Assembly (NCBI GenBank): GCA_004335635.1
Contig: QAXH01006692.1
Span: 29,054-93,053, forward strand
From: Chloromonas sp. AAM2
Taxonomy: Eukaryota; Chlorophyta; Chlorophyceae; Chlamydomonadales; Chlamydomonadaceae
DNA length: 64,000 bases
Direction of reading: 5' to 3'
Shown: positions 23,293 to 36,197 of the stretch, piece after piece
Numbering within the stretch: the stretch's first letter is position 1
Layout: each line of letters starts with the position of its first letter
The notes under the pieces: model-generated
Databases searched by the model: none
Seen by the model: the letters and a program-made list of their open reading frames with translations, nothing else
What the model was told of the DNA's origin: nothing
Program-made: the position numbers and the translations under genes

Positions 23293-24865
23293 AGAACAAC
23301 AAGCGGAACTGAGCAGTCCAAGGCTTTGGTTCATTGTTCACCTATCTGACTCCTCAGATGCGATGGAAGCATGCTGTCGCGGTGCACAAGCAACAGATAT
23401 TGTTACATGCTTTGCTTTGGGGCGACAATCTTGAGCATCCAGAAGCCAGCGTATGCGGAACATTCAGGTTCCTAGTTATTGCATCAAAACAACACCTTGG
23501 GCAAAAGAACACCACACACAACACAGCCATGCACTTGTGATCTCTTGTGCAGCGGACGTGAATCCAGAAGGCATGATAATCCTTGCACCCCAGTATGAAT
23601 CACTAATGCTCGTGTCTGCATGAGAAGAAATGGGCGCGCACAAACAACTACGTCAAAGTGTTTTCTTGCTGAAATGGGCATGGCCATGGCTCAATTTGAG
23701 CTGTTGGTAGAGGCTTGATTAGAGCGGACAATTGCCCAATCAAGATGAATCTAATCAGGAATAGAGGCATGTAATCACGCGCAAGGACATGCAGCGGCAA
23801 TTGCACCCTCAGCATTCCTTGATCACGGTCCGCCTAATGAATCCAGTGCTTTCTGGTGTGCACTCCCTCCTTGTAATGTGTGATGACGTAGTGATGTCAA
23901 GATGAATCAACAACTTGTCCAGCAGTACAAGTGCACGACCAGCCTCCAGCCTGAGGCTGTCCCAAAGCAGCAGTCGTGGGTCAGAGTAGTTGCAATCCAA
24001 TTGTTTTTGCAGCTGCCAGCAGGAAAACCTACAAAAGGCAGGCCACATGCGTGCACTGCCTCCAGACAAAGCCCAAGAAAAGATACATGATTAGGCGTGC
24101 CACCTCGCAGGTTGCAATCAATCACCGTGTGAAGTCAGATGGGCCAAGTTTGTATGCTGTTTGTCAGCGTCAGGTCAATATTGCATGTTTTGTCAGCTTT
24201 GAATCAGAGTGCCCGCACAGCTCAACAGGTCTGTCCCATGCAACACACGGATAGCAACAAGTGCACTCTCTCCAAAAGCTTGAGTGGGCTTGCCTGTAGT
24301 TGCATAGCGCTTGCAAGGCCATTCTCATGCGAGGCTGCTCGCGACCACTTGCGAGTACTTGTGGAATCTGTTGCCATCAGTTGTGCGTTGTCTTTGACAT
24401 GCTTAACGCCAGTGGTGTTCTTTTTCAATCACCAAGGTCACGTCAGCAGGCCATGTGCTTTGTTGTTCCGAACTCATAGGTACCCAATCGCCCATCCGAA
24501 CCCTGCCTCTCCACACCATAAGCAATGTTCATGGGCTTTCTGACGAAAGCAGATTGTAAGGCTCAAACGTGCCAGCTGCCAGACAAGCCCATGAGGGCTA
24601 GCTTGCATGACATGACAGCAGGAAACGAGGTCATGGCCTGCATCTGTTTGTGTGCTGGCTTATGCCGTCAGGCGCCACATGCAGCTTCCGCCCTCGCCCT
24701 CGCTGAGAAGTCTTCCCTGGCCTGATGGCCGCGACCACAAAACGCGTTTTGCCTGCAGTCTCTTCGTGTGTCAGGCGCCACATGCAGTGCCTGCCGCCAT
24801 GCGGCATGTCAACAGCTTTCCCTTGGGGTACAGCCAGGTGCCTACTTCGGAGATGGAGCACGTGC
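23293..24865. other. Intergenic spacer with a dispersed motif and a local direct repeat
   Basis: Minus-oriented GGTGTGCACTCCCTCCTTGT at 23856-23875 matches sites at 13373 and 48909. GTCAGGCGCCACATGCAG occurs at 24668-24685 and again at 24771-24788. No gene is supportable. Confidence 0.5.
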
Positions 24866-26595
24866 CTACTTTGCCAATGGAGACTCACATCTGAGCACGT
24901 GATCACCCATCACCAACACGTTCATAGCTCCACCCAACGGTTTGACGGCTTCCAGTGGCGCCGCGCCTGCACACCCGCTACCGCCATCCGCCACGCCCAC
25001 CGTCCCGCCTGCGGGAATCGCAACCTTCACGCCCCCGCAGACACCACCCCTCGCCACGGTCGACCGTGGCAGTGCCGGTGACGAGTGGCCCGTAGTTACC
25101 ACGTGTGGTGCGGACGTCTCCGGGGGGTTTACCGGCTGCACTGGCGTCGCAGCGCCAGTGAAGATGTTGTTGTGGTGGCTGCCAGCACAGGAAGCACCGG
25201 CTTCAACGTGGCCACTGCTGCCACCAACCGTGCCTGTCGGCCCACTGCTGTTGCGTGGATCCTGCTGCTGCTGGTGTTGGCGGTGTGCATCGTTCAGCAA
25301 GCAGGTGTCATACATTTCGTTGTCAAAATGGGCAAGTAGCAGGTCAGCTGTTGAGCCAATGTCATCGATTTCTTCGCCCGAAGGATGACCCATCGTTCCG
25401 TTGGCTGCTGCTGCTGCGAACGCTGAAGCTGACGCCATGCCCGTTGTACCCGGGGGTGCACCACCTCCGCTGATGTCCATGCCAGCAAAGACATCGGCTT
25501 GCTGATCAGCAGCCATCTGCAGCATGGTGGTCTCTTCACCACCCTGGGTACCCTTGGACAGCCGGTGCCTGTTAGCACCTGAAGCACCCAAGCTGGTAGG
25601 CAGCGCATGCTGGCCCATGCTGTGCCCATGCAGAGGCGCATCAAGCATGCCCCATGCAGCATGTCCTCCCACCGGCATGTGAGCCAAATGGCCTGCAGGA
25701 CCGTAGTGCTGCTCACGCATGGCTTGTTTGTACTGCTTGTACTGGTTGAACTGCTTGTTCTGTGCATCATCAGCAGCTGCTAGGCTGTCGCTGTTGAAGT
25801 GTGTGCTCATATCGAATGAGTGACTCATGCCCATGGCTGGATTACCCAAGCCGCCGAAAGCGCCAGTTGAGTTGAAGGCAAGCATGCGGGCGGTTTTCTT
25901 GCCGGCCAACTGGCCGCCCGCACCCTGGTTGAACATCCCACTAAACGATTGCATGCCTCCGGAAGACATCATGCCTGGCTGGGGCATGCTGTTAGCCCCA
26001 TTCACCACCCCGTCTTGCTCAGTCATGCTGCTAACACGCAGTGGCTGCAGCTGCAACGTAGTCATGCCAGCCGGCATGCTATGAGCAGAAGTCAGGCGGC
26101 CAGCGCCCGTGCTTGCATTACCACCAAGCCCCATTGACAGCTCCCCAAACCCACTCCGCTGCAGATCAAACGTGTTCGCTATCCCGTTCACATCCCCACA
26201 ATTTCCGCCCCCAGGAAACGTAGGACCACCAGCCACGCTCAGAGAAGCCACGTTGCTTGTATCTTTCCTGCCGCCAACGCTGTTGCCGTTGCCCACGGTA
26301 GGAGCAGGGTTGTCAAGAGCTGGCTCGCTTGACTTCTTCAAAGCAAGGGCTGGCATGCCACCGCTGGTAATAACGTTGTGGTGAGGCATGGAGTGGGTGT
26401 TGTCGACAAATGTCTTGGGCATGTGGCAGCTGCCGTGCATGTGGGTGGCGTCAGAGGCGATGCTGACCTCCTGTCCAGTGAGCCGGGAGGGCCCTGCACT
26501 GGGCACGTCCTCACCGGTCTGCAGTGCAAGGGGCATGCACATCCGGCTGGTCTGCCTCAGTAAACTGACAGTTTGCGTGCTTAGCTTGCATCTTA

Positions 26596-26629
<34 letters not shown>

Positions 26630-29600
26630 TTCAACTACCAAATTGCATTACGGATGAGGGCATTTCTCGCTCTTTCCCTGAAACACGACAGAAGCTGACA
26701 ACTCAGGCGAGAGTGCAAGTGATCAACCCGCTGACAGCACAGGCGATAGTGCAAGTGATCAACCGCTACAAGTTGAGCAATGAACGCACTCAGGCGTGTG
26801 CGAGTGGCCTAGGACTGTCCAAAACCGTACACAAGCGCAGGTCTGCAGTCAGATGCATGCAGGTAGCCTGATAGCACCATGCAACCTACAAGAAGCCCTG
26901 GTTTCCCTAAGACTCTACTGCCTTGTCTGCTTTGTCTACAGCATCGCACGCTGCGGTAGGCTGAGGCAAAAGCCTTGCGGCGATGGTGTTCTCTCACCTT
27001 ACTGTTATCAGGCACCCAAGTACTGGCTGCAGCCTGCTGCTGCTGTTGCAGGTGCTGCTGCTGGCAGGCCACCCGCCGCTGGTGCTGGCTGTAGGCACGG
27101 GTGTCCTGGTAGCGAACGCACGCACTGCAAGACAGCAGCAACAAGCAGAGGGCCAGTTCTGTTAGCACTAACGGCTGAGGCATCATGCGCTCATTGGATC
27201 GTTGGATGGCGTTTGCAAGTTTGCCAGGAGCTGAAGCATCACTTTATCCCTCTTAATCAGAATGCACAAGGCCAATGCACAAAGCAGATCCCCAGTACGC
27301 AGAGAAGTGGGGCAAACAGTTGAACTGAACAGTAACGCTTCTACCGAGCTGTTGCAAGACTGGAGAATGTAGCAACAACACCAACATCAATATAAGAAAA
27401 GACCCAGTCTTAAGCCTGCACTCACTCTCTTGCCAGCTCCTGGTACGGCTGCTTCTGGTCCGCAGTCATGGTCTCCCACACCTCCGCTGCCGCCTCCTTG
27501 ACCGGCCGGCCCTGCACCAGCTGCTCCCCGTGCTCATCCCAAGTCACCATGCCGGGGTTGTTGTCCACAACCGAGCGCACAAAGCAGGAGAAGGCCGTCT
27601 TCACCACGTCAAACGGCAGCACGCTGGGGTCCAGCACTCTGCCACCGGCGGACGCCTCGTCCCCGCCCTTGCTGCCCGATGCGGTTCCGCTTGGGTTCAG
27701 CTCTGAGCCAGCACCGAGGTCCAGGTTGTGAGCTGCAGGATACATGAGGTCACTGCTGATGTTAGCATTCCCGTTCGGAGACCAGGGTTGTTCAGAACCA
27801 CCTACGACTGCATAGCCACCGTTTGAACGCAGGCGCAGCTTCTTGGGAGTGTCCTGGTGGCCACGTGGGCTATACTGGGCGACTACCGCAGCGGTTGCGT
27901 CTCCGTCCCCACCAGCACTCAGGTTGTCCAAGTCAAACGCCCCCATGTCACCGTCATGTGCACCCCCTGCAGAGCCCACCCATTCCCTGGCCATCGTCTC
28001 GAATGCGAAGTCGTCTTGGAAAGCAGTTTCCAGGGATGCTAGGTCGTCCACTTCACAGTCTCCGCTGTTGCCGGTGTTGTGGCTTCCGAGCCCCGCCCCG
28101 CTCCCGCTCCCCGCGCCGGAGTGACCCACGCCCACGCCGGCCATCATCGGCCCGCCGGCCGTGCTGGTGTCGGCGAATTGCCCGCCTGGCATCATCGTCT
28201 GCATGTTGCTGTTGTGCGTGCGGGGTAGTGGTGGGATGCCTCCTGCTTGTGGGAAGAGTTGGCTGCTTGTGCGTTGCCCGATGCCCTGCTTACGGGCCCG
28301 GTGGGGTTCGTAGATGGGTTGATGGGGGAGGACGTTTGGAGTGAGAGTGAAGCCTGGGGGGAGGGAGTGGAAGAGTTGGCCGAAGGTGGGCCCATCCATG
28401 CCAGGGATCGACATGGAGATGATGTAGTAGCTTTCGTAGACAGCAGTGATGTGTGTGGGAATCTCGCACCCAGCTTGTAAACCTGCTGGGACGAGAACGG
28501 GTGGAGACATTTGAGGGGTGCCTGAGGTACAACTGGTGGTTGGAGACGGTTGGGTGATGCATGCTGCCTTGATGCCCATGAGGTGGGGGTCAGTGCTGGG
28601 GCCTGTCATGCCACGGGCGTCGTATGCAGGGGCTGGCATCATGGTAGGCATGGGGGGCATGGAAGGCATACCCATGAGTGAGTTGGTGGCATGCAGCAGA
28701 GGTTTGAAGCCGAGGGGAATGCTGTTGTTGGTGTAAGGCGAAGCCAGGCTGGTCGAGGGTAAGAAGCTTGTCCTACTGGGGCTGCATGTCGTGCCTGCGC
28801 TGGCATCTGACTGCTTGCGCTTGCCGGATGGGCTGCCCAATGGACTGGCTGCGCTCGCCAGCATGTTGCTCATGGCTTGCTTGAAGTGGTTGATACCCAT
28901 GGCGGACGGTGATGCACGAGGCGTGCAACTCTTGGTTGCCTTGGTGCGCGAGACGGAGCGCTTGGCCGGGGAGGCGCCATGAGCACCACGTTGGTTCTGC
29001 TGCTCACTGACTGGGGGAGGTACCAGCTCGTTCACGTTGCGGTGGTAGTAAACCTGCGAGGGTTGTTCAGCATGCAAAATCAGGGTTTGGCCACTGGCGT
29101 CTTGGCGATGAAAAGCATGGCCATGCCAGCGCGGTGAACGTGCAGCAGCCATCCATACCTGCTCGTAGTGGTGGAGAACGTTGCAGTAGAGCTTGCGCAT
29201 GACGAACGACTTGTTGGTGAAGGATGCTGGGAAATTGAAAGGCTCGCAAACTGTGACGAAGAGCTTGCGTCCCATGACAATGTCGAGGCCTCCAAGCTTC
29301 GTGACCTCGACGTACAGGCGATGCACATCAATCTCCTGCCCGCCAATCTTTGGAACCTGCGACACGAAAAGCCAGGAAAAGGATGTGCGTCATGTGATGT
29401 GATGGCTGAACAAGTGTTCCCCGAGTTTCCTTGAGGTGTTGTGTGGGGTACAAGCAAAGTATTGGAAGCTGGCCGGTGTGCGGAAAACCGGACGAGATGC
29501 AAGCATGCAGATGAAATACAGGCAATGCACGATGCGAGTCGATTGCACTGCTATCACAAAGTGTTAGATTACGAACCTTGAAGGGCAGACCCAGGTACGC

Positions 29601-29822
29601 AAGCAATTCCTCCAGCGTCCTGAAGAATAGCCTGGCATCTGCTACCACTTGCTCATGCGTGGCTCTTGCTTGTGGGTAAACAGTTTCCTCGCTTGGCACC
29701 GTATACATGGAGTTCTGTGGCGGAGAGTTGGGTGAACCGCCAGGGCATGCAAGCTCAAGTTGCAGGCTCATGTTGCTCTCCTCCTGCACGCTGCTCAGCA
29801 CTGGATTCTTTGCCTTTGTCAT
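24866..29822 (-). CDS. ARID-HMG box chromatin protein
   Basis: Predicted nuclear DNA-binding protein of the plant/algal ARID-HMG class. Five exons join in phase: 29822-29577, 29356-29159, 29053-27426, 27124-26998, 26518-24866, giving 1283 residues. The ARID spans the first two introns: VYPQARATHEQVVADARLFF, then VPKIGGQEIDVHRLYVEVTK, LGGLDIVMGRKLFVTV and VMRKLYCNVLHHYEQVYYHR. After a long low-complexity linker, an HMG-like box begins TAFSCFVRSVVDNNPGMV, continues with AAEVWETMTADQKQPYQELA and is completed across a splice by RYQDTRAYSQHQRR. Unlike typical plant ARID-HMG proteins, about 590 residues of Gly/Met/Gln/Asn-rich sequence follow the box. The start is the first in-frame ATG; the frame is open up to about 29942, so an upstream exon is possible. 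Confidence 0.85.
26598..26628 (+). repeat. (GT)n microsatellite
   Basis: About 14 GT dinucleotides, intronic just upstream (minus strand) of the last ARID-HMG exon. Confidence 0.9.
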
Positions 29823-30549
29823 TCCGAATGCAGCTTCGTCTACGGAGGCCGAGGTTAAGGTGCCGCGGTTGCCATGATGACCGAAGACAGCTGCTGGCTG
29901 TGCACTTCGATGTTTGGCAGCACAGCTGAGCGCCTCAGACAAGGTTGCTGGCTTTGTCGCCTACACACAAGCTGATGGGTGCCAGGCCTTTGCGTCCGGC
30001 ACGATGTGGTGTTTGGTGCTTGCCTGTGCAGCGTCTGCAGAGTGCAGAACAGCCGCAATGGCAGTGTAAGCAATCGAGAAGCAATGCGTTCAGAGCTGGT
30101 GAACGTTGCCACCAACGTAACGTGCCATGTCAAAAAGTACGTCAGCGTTTCTGGTTGTTGGTTATCCATGGCTGGCTTTGCCTGGCCATGTCTTCTCCGT
30201 TTAAACAGAGTAAACCATTCCTGCGTCATGCGTTCCTTGAACACAGGTTGTGGCAAACCAAGAATTGCAGGTAGCCAGTCCTCAGGTGCCAGCTGCACTG
30301 TTACCTAACACGCCCAGGGTGCAGTGCCCTTCTGGCTGTGGCATGGATTGTACAACAGGCCACGGTTTGCGAGTCTATGCACTTCATCAAGTTGAACAGA
30401 AGTCCAAGGATCGTTTTGGGCTCTGGTCTGACACAATCAGAAGCGTTCTGACTCCGGGCCACATGCACACACTCCATGGATAAAGCCAAGTCCTTACAGC
30501 ACAACATGTCACGCATTTTTGAATTGGGTGACGGCAACGCCCATGGAAA

Positions 30550-30723
30550 ATGGACGAAGGGCAGAAGACGCCACCCCCCAATGCACCTCCAGTGGCAGAG
30601 CGACCAAGAAGAAGAGAGAGTTGGAAGCAGGCTGTGGGACGTCTCCGTGCGCAACACACGAATCTGCTCAAGAGAGTGAGGCAGCTGGAACACTTGGTGG
30701 CGACTTACATCACCGACTTCTGA
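30550..30723 (+). CDS. Short basic, leucine-heptad open frame (57 residues)
   Basis: Begins MDEGQKTPPPNAPPVAERPR and continues with a basic stretch and leucines spaced roughly by seven (VGRLRAQHTNLLKRVRQLEH), ending YITDF before TGA. The composition resembles a coiled coil with a basic N-flank. There is no recognised family, and it sits 70 bp upstream of a repeat element. It could be a small gene, a last exon, or a remnant of a mobile element. Confidence 0.3.
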   Translation: MDEGQKTPPPNAPPVAERPRRRESWKQAVGRLRAQHTNLLKRVRQLEHLVATYITDF

Positions 30724-30794
30724 GGAACTCGGTCAGACGGGTCACACACCCATTTGTAATTTGACACTGTACGTCCTGTCTAGTCCTGATTTCC

Positions 30795-30973
30795 TGTCCC
30801 AGAAGTGGCAGTGCACCGTCTACCACAACACGCGCTGTTCACCCCGCTGTTCACCCCATGTGCGGTTCACACACACGCACATATACATGTTTTACTGACA
30901 CACAATGGTTCCTGGCGGTATTACAGACCTATTCACACAAACTGTCCCAGAACTGGCAAACTTCTTTTTTTTG
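30795..30973 (+). repeat. Dispersed short repeat element with TGTCCCAGAA ends and oligo-T tail
   Basis: It starts CTGTCCCAGAAGTGGCAGTG and contains a doubled CGCTGTTCACCCC. It ends ACTGTCCCAGAACTGGCAAA, then CTTCTTTTTTTT. The region 38883-39017 is its reverse complement with very few differences. Confidence 0.75.
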
Positions 30974-31129
30974 GACTTTCCTTTTCATGGCAAAATTGAA
31001 TTGACTCTTGAGGTGGCATTGCATGGACTCTTTGCTTGACACGCTTGGACTAGCACGCTTTGAAGCCTTCTCCTGTTTTTGATAGCCGGTTGTGTTGCTT
31101 TCTGCCTTGTTCCTTTTTGCCTTCCGGCC

Positions 31130-31230
31130 TACGTCTGCCTTTGTTCCTGCCTTTCTTCTCCTTTCTTGCTCAGGGTAGGTCAGAGCGGTACAGATAACGT
31201 CCCGTGTCCTTTGACGGCTTCCCTGATGTA
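31130..31230 (+). repeat. Dispersed repeat, GACGGCTTCCCTG family, copy 3
   Basis: CTTGCTCAGGGTAGGTCAGA, then GCGGTACAGATAACGTCCCG and TTTGACGGCTTCCCTGATG. Same layout as 21060-21140. Confidence 0.75.
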
Positions 31231-31265
31231 TAACAAATCAATCAATTAACACGTCTTCTTGTCAC

Positions 31266-31401
31266 GCCTTGAGTCACAAGAGGGAAGGGATTCCAACCCG
31301 TCCAACCTACATGTCAAGGGGATTGCGACACACCAGGATAGTAGTGGTGGTGGCCAACCCCTCGAGGTGCTATCCTGCCCGCATACCTCGCCTTGAGTCA
31401 C
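31266..31401 (-). mobile_element. SINE-like element flanked by a 14-bp direct repeat
   Basis: The 14-bp word CGCCTTGAGTCACA occurs at 31266-31279 and again at 31388-31401, enclosing about 108 bp that recur at 41405-41513. The length of the direct repeat fits target-site duplication by a retroposon. On the minus strand the insert contains GGGTTGGAATCCC, one base from the tRNA B-box consensus GGTTCGAATCC. An A-box-like TAGCACCTCGAGG lies further 5'. The tRNA link is inference. Confidence 0.55.
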
Positions 31402-31545
31402 ACCAATGCACCACCTGACAGGGCGCAATCAATGGTCTTGCTTTGCTGCGTCAAAACGAAATCCATGTTCCAGATTGTCACCAGAAAATTCAACTACTCA
31501 GAACGCAATTGATCGGCATGTCAGATCACACTGAAGCAAGAAGCT

Positions 31546-34500
31546 CTACAAGTCCAAGGTTGCATGCGCATGCACCTTTGGCTGGGGGTTGACATAGGCT
31601 AGATCTATTTCCCCTGCAGCACATGACACCCAACAGTTCTCCTCCTTCCCAGTTTCATGTGCTGCCAAGGCCCCTGCGCTATGCATGTGGCTCGCATGAT
31701 GCTTTGCATGCTGGCCATGCATCACAGCGGGGCCAGCCTTCACATGCTCCTGGTGTGCATGCCGCTGACCAGCCAAGCTGTGGTGCTGCTGGCTTGCATG
31801 CTGAGCATGCAACGGCTGCCGGTGTTGTTCTTTAGCACATGCAGTAGGTTGCTCTGCACCACTGGTAACCTTGGGCCGTCCACCATTCAACTGCCATCCA
31901 GACACAGGCCGTTTCCCCTGCATTCCAGCTGCTACATCCATAAGCCCCACATCTCTGACCACTTTACTCAGCACGCTCCGCTGCGCTATCCACCGAATGC
32001 GCGGGTCTTTCAGCGGTGCCGATGCCATAGCAGTAGCGTCCAACTGCCCAACCACCTGCCCTCCGCCATCCACTAAATCTGCCAGTAAGTCCTCCCTGGT
32101 CGGCTGTGGCACATCATCAGATAGTGAATAAACGTCTACGTCGTGCCCATCGCCTTCCCGCCGTGTCGCTGCCATGCTTGTAGCAGTGAGATCTAGAATA
32201 TCGCTGGCTCCGGCATGACGGCCGCCACAGGTTGGTGTTGTTCTTGTTCTGCCCTCCTGCTGTGGTTGTGTAAGGTTATCAGGTCCGTCTGCGGAACACC
32301 CACCCCACAGGCTGCCTGCCCCTTGCGCCCCCCCTGCCTCAACCGCCTCCTCATCCGCCAACGCTCGATCAGCTGCTTCCAGCTTCCACCGCCGAAGCTG
32401 CGCTAGCAGCTGATCTGCATCATACAGTGTGGCAGCCGGCACGGGAGCGTGGCTGCCGGCACGGCCTAGCTGCCGTGACCCGCCGGCTGCGGCAACACCG
32501 GCCAGCCGGCGAGGTACCGCCCCCGCAGCACCGACAGAACCCACTGCACTTGAACCAGCAGGGGCGGTGGCAGGATGCACTACAGGCACCCCGGGCCCGT
32601 CCTTCCGCCTTCGCCTCAAATCCCTAGCCAGACTCCCACCAATCGAGCCCCCTCCAAACGTCAGCGCACTACTCCCCGCTGCTCCCACGTCGTCACCTCC
32701 CTCACCCTCCTCTCCCGCCTCCGTCCCCGCGCCTACGCCAATCCCGCCTCCGCCCCATGCTATCGATGTTGATGTCGACGTCTGAACCCGATGCTTGCGC
32801 CAGTAAAGCCCACCGGCAGCGTGCGGTGTGCTGGCGGTTGAAGTCGGCTGGCTGGCGGCCCCGCCGGTTAGGAACGAGGCCGTTCCCGGACGGCCGGTGA
32901 ATGGCCGCGGCACGCCAGCTGCGGTTGACGGCCGTGCTGAGGCTGACATGCTTGCGCTGTGCAGCAGCATGGGTGCGTGGGCAGAGGCTGTGGCAGGGCG
33001 TGCGCCCCCTGCGCTCCCGCTGCCGTTGCTGTCGCATGCATGGGCGGGGCCGGAGGAGGGTGGCCGGCTGGTGATGGGGCTGGGCCCGCCACTAAGGCAG
33101 GAGTTCTGACCACCAGGAGGGGTTGTGCTCAAACGACCCTGCAGGGCAACAAGCACAGATATCCAGGCAGATAGCTAAACAAATTGCGTACGTAAGCAGA
33201 TAACAGACACTGGACGTCATGCATGTGTGAGTCCTTGAAGTGTGCCGTAGTACTTTGCTATCCCACATAACCATGCCTCACTGGCTCCACCTAACCGGGG
33301 ACTGCGTCACTGCCAAGCCGCCCGTTGCTATCCCATGCACTGGTGATCATGGCCCGATGACACCACACAGCCAGGCATGAACAGAGCACGCCAGTGCTCA
33401 ATACTCACCCACAATGCAAGTCACCCACCATGCAAGTCACCCACTGTGCTCGTCACCCACCTGTAAGCTGCCTTCTCTAGACATGCGCAAGCCAGCCAGG
33501 GCGCCAGTGGTCGACGACCTTAGCGTGCGCAGCCATGCCGATGTAGTCACAGGCATGAGAGACGTGGGTGCTGCAAGCGGTGCTTGTGGCGCCGAGGCAG
33601 ACAACGGCCTTGGAGACAACGGGGCGGTTTCACCCTGCTGAGATGCAGACACAGACGCATGGCGTGTGCATGGCTGTTGCAGGGAGCTGCGGCCACTATG
33701 CTGGTCGCCTTCCGCTGCAGCCCAGGCCTGCTGGACGTTTCCAAAACGTCCACCGGAATCTGACGACCCTGGTGCTTGCTGGGGATCAGAGGGCGGGAAA
33801 AGCGTTGGCCCTGCAAACGCCCCCATGGCTGTGCTAGCGAGTAGCATGTTGCCTTCCAGCTCTCGAAACTCATGCGAATCCACACCAACACGGGCGTGCT
33901 TGATGCCTTGAAGCACCAACTCCATCTCCTCACCAAGTTTCAACGGAGCGCCCCGGCTGCCAGACTGCCTCAACTGCTGGTCCGGGCCCATTCCCGTCAA
34001 CCGTGAACCGTCCGTGCCTTCCCCAAGGTTATCACCCTCGCCCCTGCCTGGTGGCACTGATGACGACCCTTGGGTGGTGGTAAGGTCATTTCTGCTCCCG
34101 CTCCCGTTCCTGTTCCCGCTCCCGTCCCCGGCCATGGAATCCCCGCTGTGTCCCGCTTTAGCTTCGCTATCCCCAGCAGCCCCACCCGCATCAGCCATTG
34201 CATCAGCAACAGGCCGGTCGTTGATCAACTGCAGCGAGGGTAAAGCGATGGCGGCCGCTCGCACGGCCGCGCCCCCCGGGGCCCGCATGACAGGGTTGCC
34301 CGCCACGTTGAGCGTTTGCAGGGCGGTGCAGCGGGCCAGGTACTCAAGAGTGTCCACATCAGCCACACAGTTACCCTCAAGGTCAAGCACCTGTGGCATA
34401 CACAGTACCTTGTGCATGACTACAGGATGCTTAACTACGTGCATAACTATGCGCAACCTTGTGCATGATTACCCACAGCCAGTGGTTTACTGATGGATCA

Positions 34501-35977
34501 ATCATCCCTGGTGTGCAGTCCGGGCATCTCGAGCAAGTGGGGTTGCGGGGTGAATAGAAAGATGACCCCAAACAGCTGTTCAGACACTGGTGTTGTTAAT
34601 GTTGTGATGGCAATGTGGGCGATGGACTGATGGCGATGTAGCGCCAAACCAGCGCACAGGGCATGCGTGCTTCAGTGTGCCATTGTCAGTGCCACTGGGC
34701 AACCACTGTTCAAGAGTGCAAGTACTGCCAGTGTCACGTCACAGTTTGCCTACCTCAAGCAGTGTGCATGCGCCCAGTGGCTGCAGGTCCGAGATGTCGT
34801 TGTACGCGCAGTAGAGCTCCCTGAGCTGGTCCAGGGAGGAGAGGCCGTCCAGGGAGGACAGGCCGCAGCGCGACACCCACAGCACCTGCAGCAGCAGAGG
34901 GGGTGAAACCACGTTACTAAGCGAGGCAGGCAAAGCCAACGCACGCAATGACACACAATCCATCCAACCAACCAACTCGCCAGGAAATGCTGCAAAACCT
35001 ACAGTTCTAGGTGGCTGTACAACCAACACCTTATCTCCCTGGGTTTCCAGGATGTCAACGAGGTGCCATACTACGATAGCAGGGTACCCTCGGTGTACCC
35101 GGTGTACCCTGCCACTCGGTGTTCAACCCTCCGAGGCTGCTCTGCCAGTCAGTTGTCAATGCATTCCTCTTTGCCCCTCACCTGCAAGGCCCTGAAGCCA
35201 CTGCCCAGGTCTCTCAAGGACTCAATGACGCTGTTACTGAGGTTCAGTTCCTGCAGGTTGGGCAGCTTGGCCCCCAGGTGGCTGACTGTGGACTGGGAGG
35301 TGTTGATCACAGCCTGCATGCAAACACACGCATGGAGTGCATGGAGTGCGTGTAGTGGCATGCTGTCTCTCAGCTTTATTGTCAGCCCTTCGTGTCACAC
35401 ATGTGCATGGCATTAAGCTGGTTGACTGGCATGCTGCAGGCACACATGGAGTTCCTCCCTTGCCCATGCTGAGCAAGGCCATGTGGTTGCATGCCGTGTC
35501 TAGGCTTTGTTTTGTATTCCCACACATTGGCAAGCCCTTGTGCCCTTGTGCACACTCGTGTGTGGTATAGGCTGGCTGATTGTCTCATCACGGTGATGGC
35601 TTTGCACAAGAGCTTTCTACAGAAGGATTGAAACCCCTGTTTGTCTGAGTTGTGCTGCTGAAACCGTATTGCTCCACATCTTGGCGTAGAACGACACAAG
35701 CGCAAGGCAGCTGATTGCGTGATTGGCCCAAGCACCCATTTCAGTCCAAACTCACCTGTAAACTGACAGCATCTGACAGTTGGCTGACGCCTGCCAGTTC
35801 ACACAGATAGACATCTTCATCCTCCTGTTCATTAGCAAGGGCTTGCCAATGCTGAGCGTAGGCATCAGCATCCAGCCGTGCAGAAGCGACAGTGGGCAGC
35901 GGGGTGGGGTTCTCTCGGTCCATGACTGCAAGCATGCTTGCCTGCTCCAGCTGGATCTGCATGCAGCACATAGGCAT
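31546..35977 (-). CDS. ODA8: ODA8/LRRC56 leucine-rich repeat protein (outer dynein arm transport)
   Basis: Predicted cytoplasmic/IFT-associated factor; the LRRC56/ODA8 family is needed to mature and import outer dynein arms. Five exons join in phase: 35977-35756, 35313-35182, 34885-34754, 34390-33461, 33138-31546. Leucine-rich repeats sit on separate exons of 132 bp: LPNLQELNLSNSVIESLRDL, VLWVSRCGLSSLDGLSSLDQ, LRELYCAYNDISDLQPLGAC, VLDLEGNCVADVDTLEYLAR, followed by LQTLNVAGNPV. The asparagine ladder and the segment ELYxxYNxISDL-xPL with VLDLEGN after it are characteristic of LRRC56. The long C-terminal half (about 800 residues) is low complexity, Ala/Gly/Ser/His-rich. The start is uncertain: several ATGs lie between 35977 and 35933, and an upstream exon is possible. 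This call is the second outer-arm gene in the window. Confidence 0.85.
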
Positions 35978-36197
35978 GGACGCGCATGTGTTGCGGGAGC
36001 TCTGTGTTGGACAGCTCTGTGTCTGTGAGCCGGTGGAGTCTGTGATGCTATACTGCGTGCCATGTTAGGAAAGAAGCTGTGCTGAACGAGCCAGCCAGCA
36101 GTGCATGACAATGCTCATCATGAGCTTGGCCTTGACTGGCGGTATAAAGTCCATGCTGCATGGTTTGCCTGGTGGGCAGCCCACGGGCCTGCTGCAC

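Noticed and set aside
29940..30300. Minus-strand frame containing WLPAILGLPQPVFKERM upstream of the ARID-HMG gene
   Set aside because: No ATG in a sensible position and no in-phase join to the ARID exon; may be a relic.
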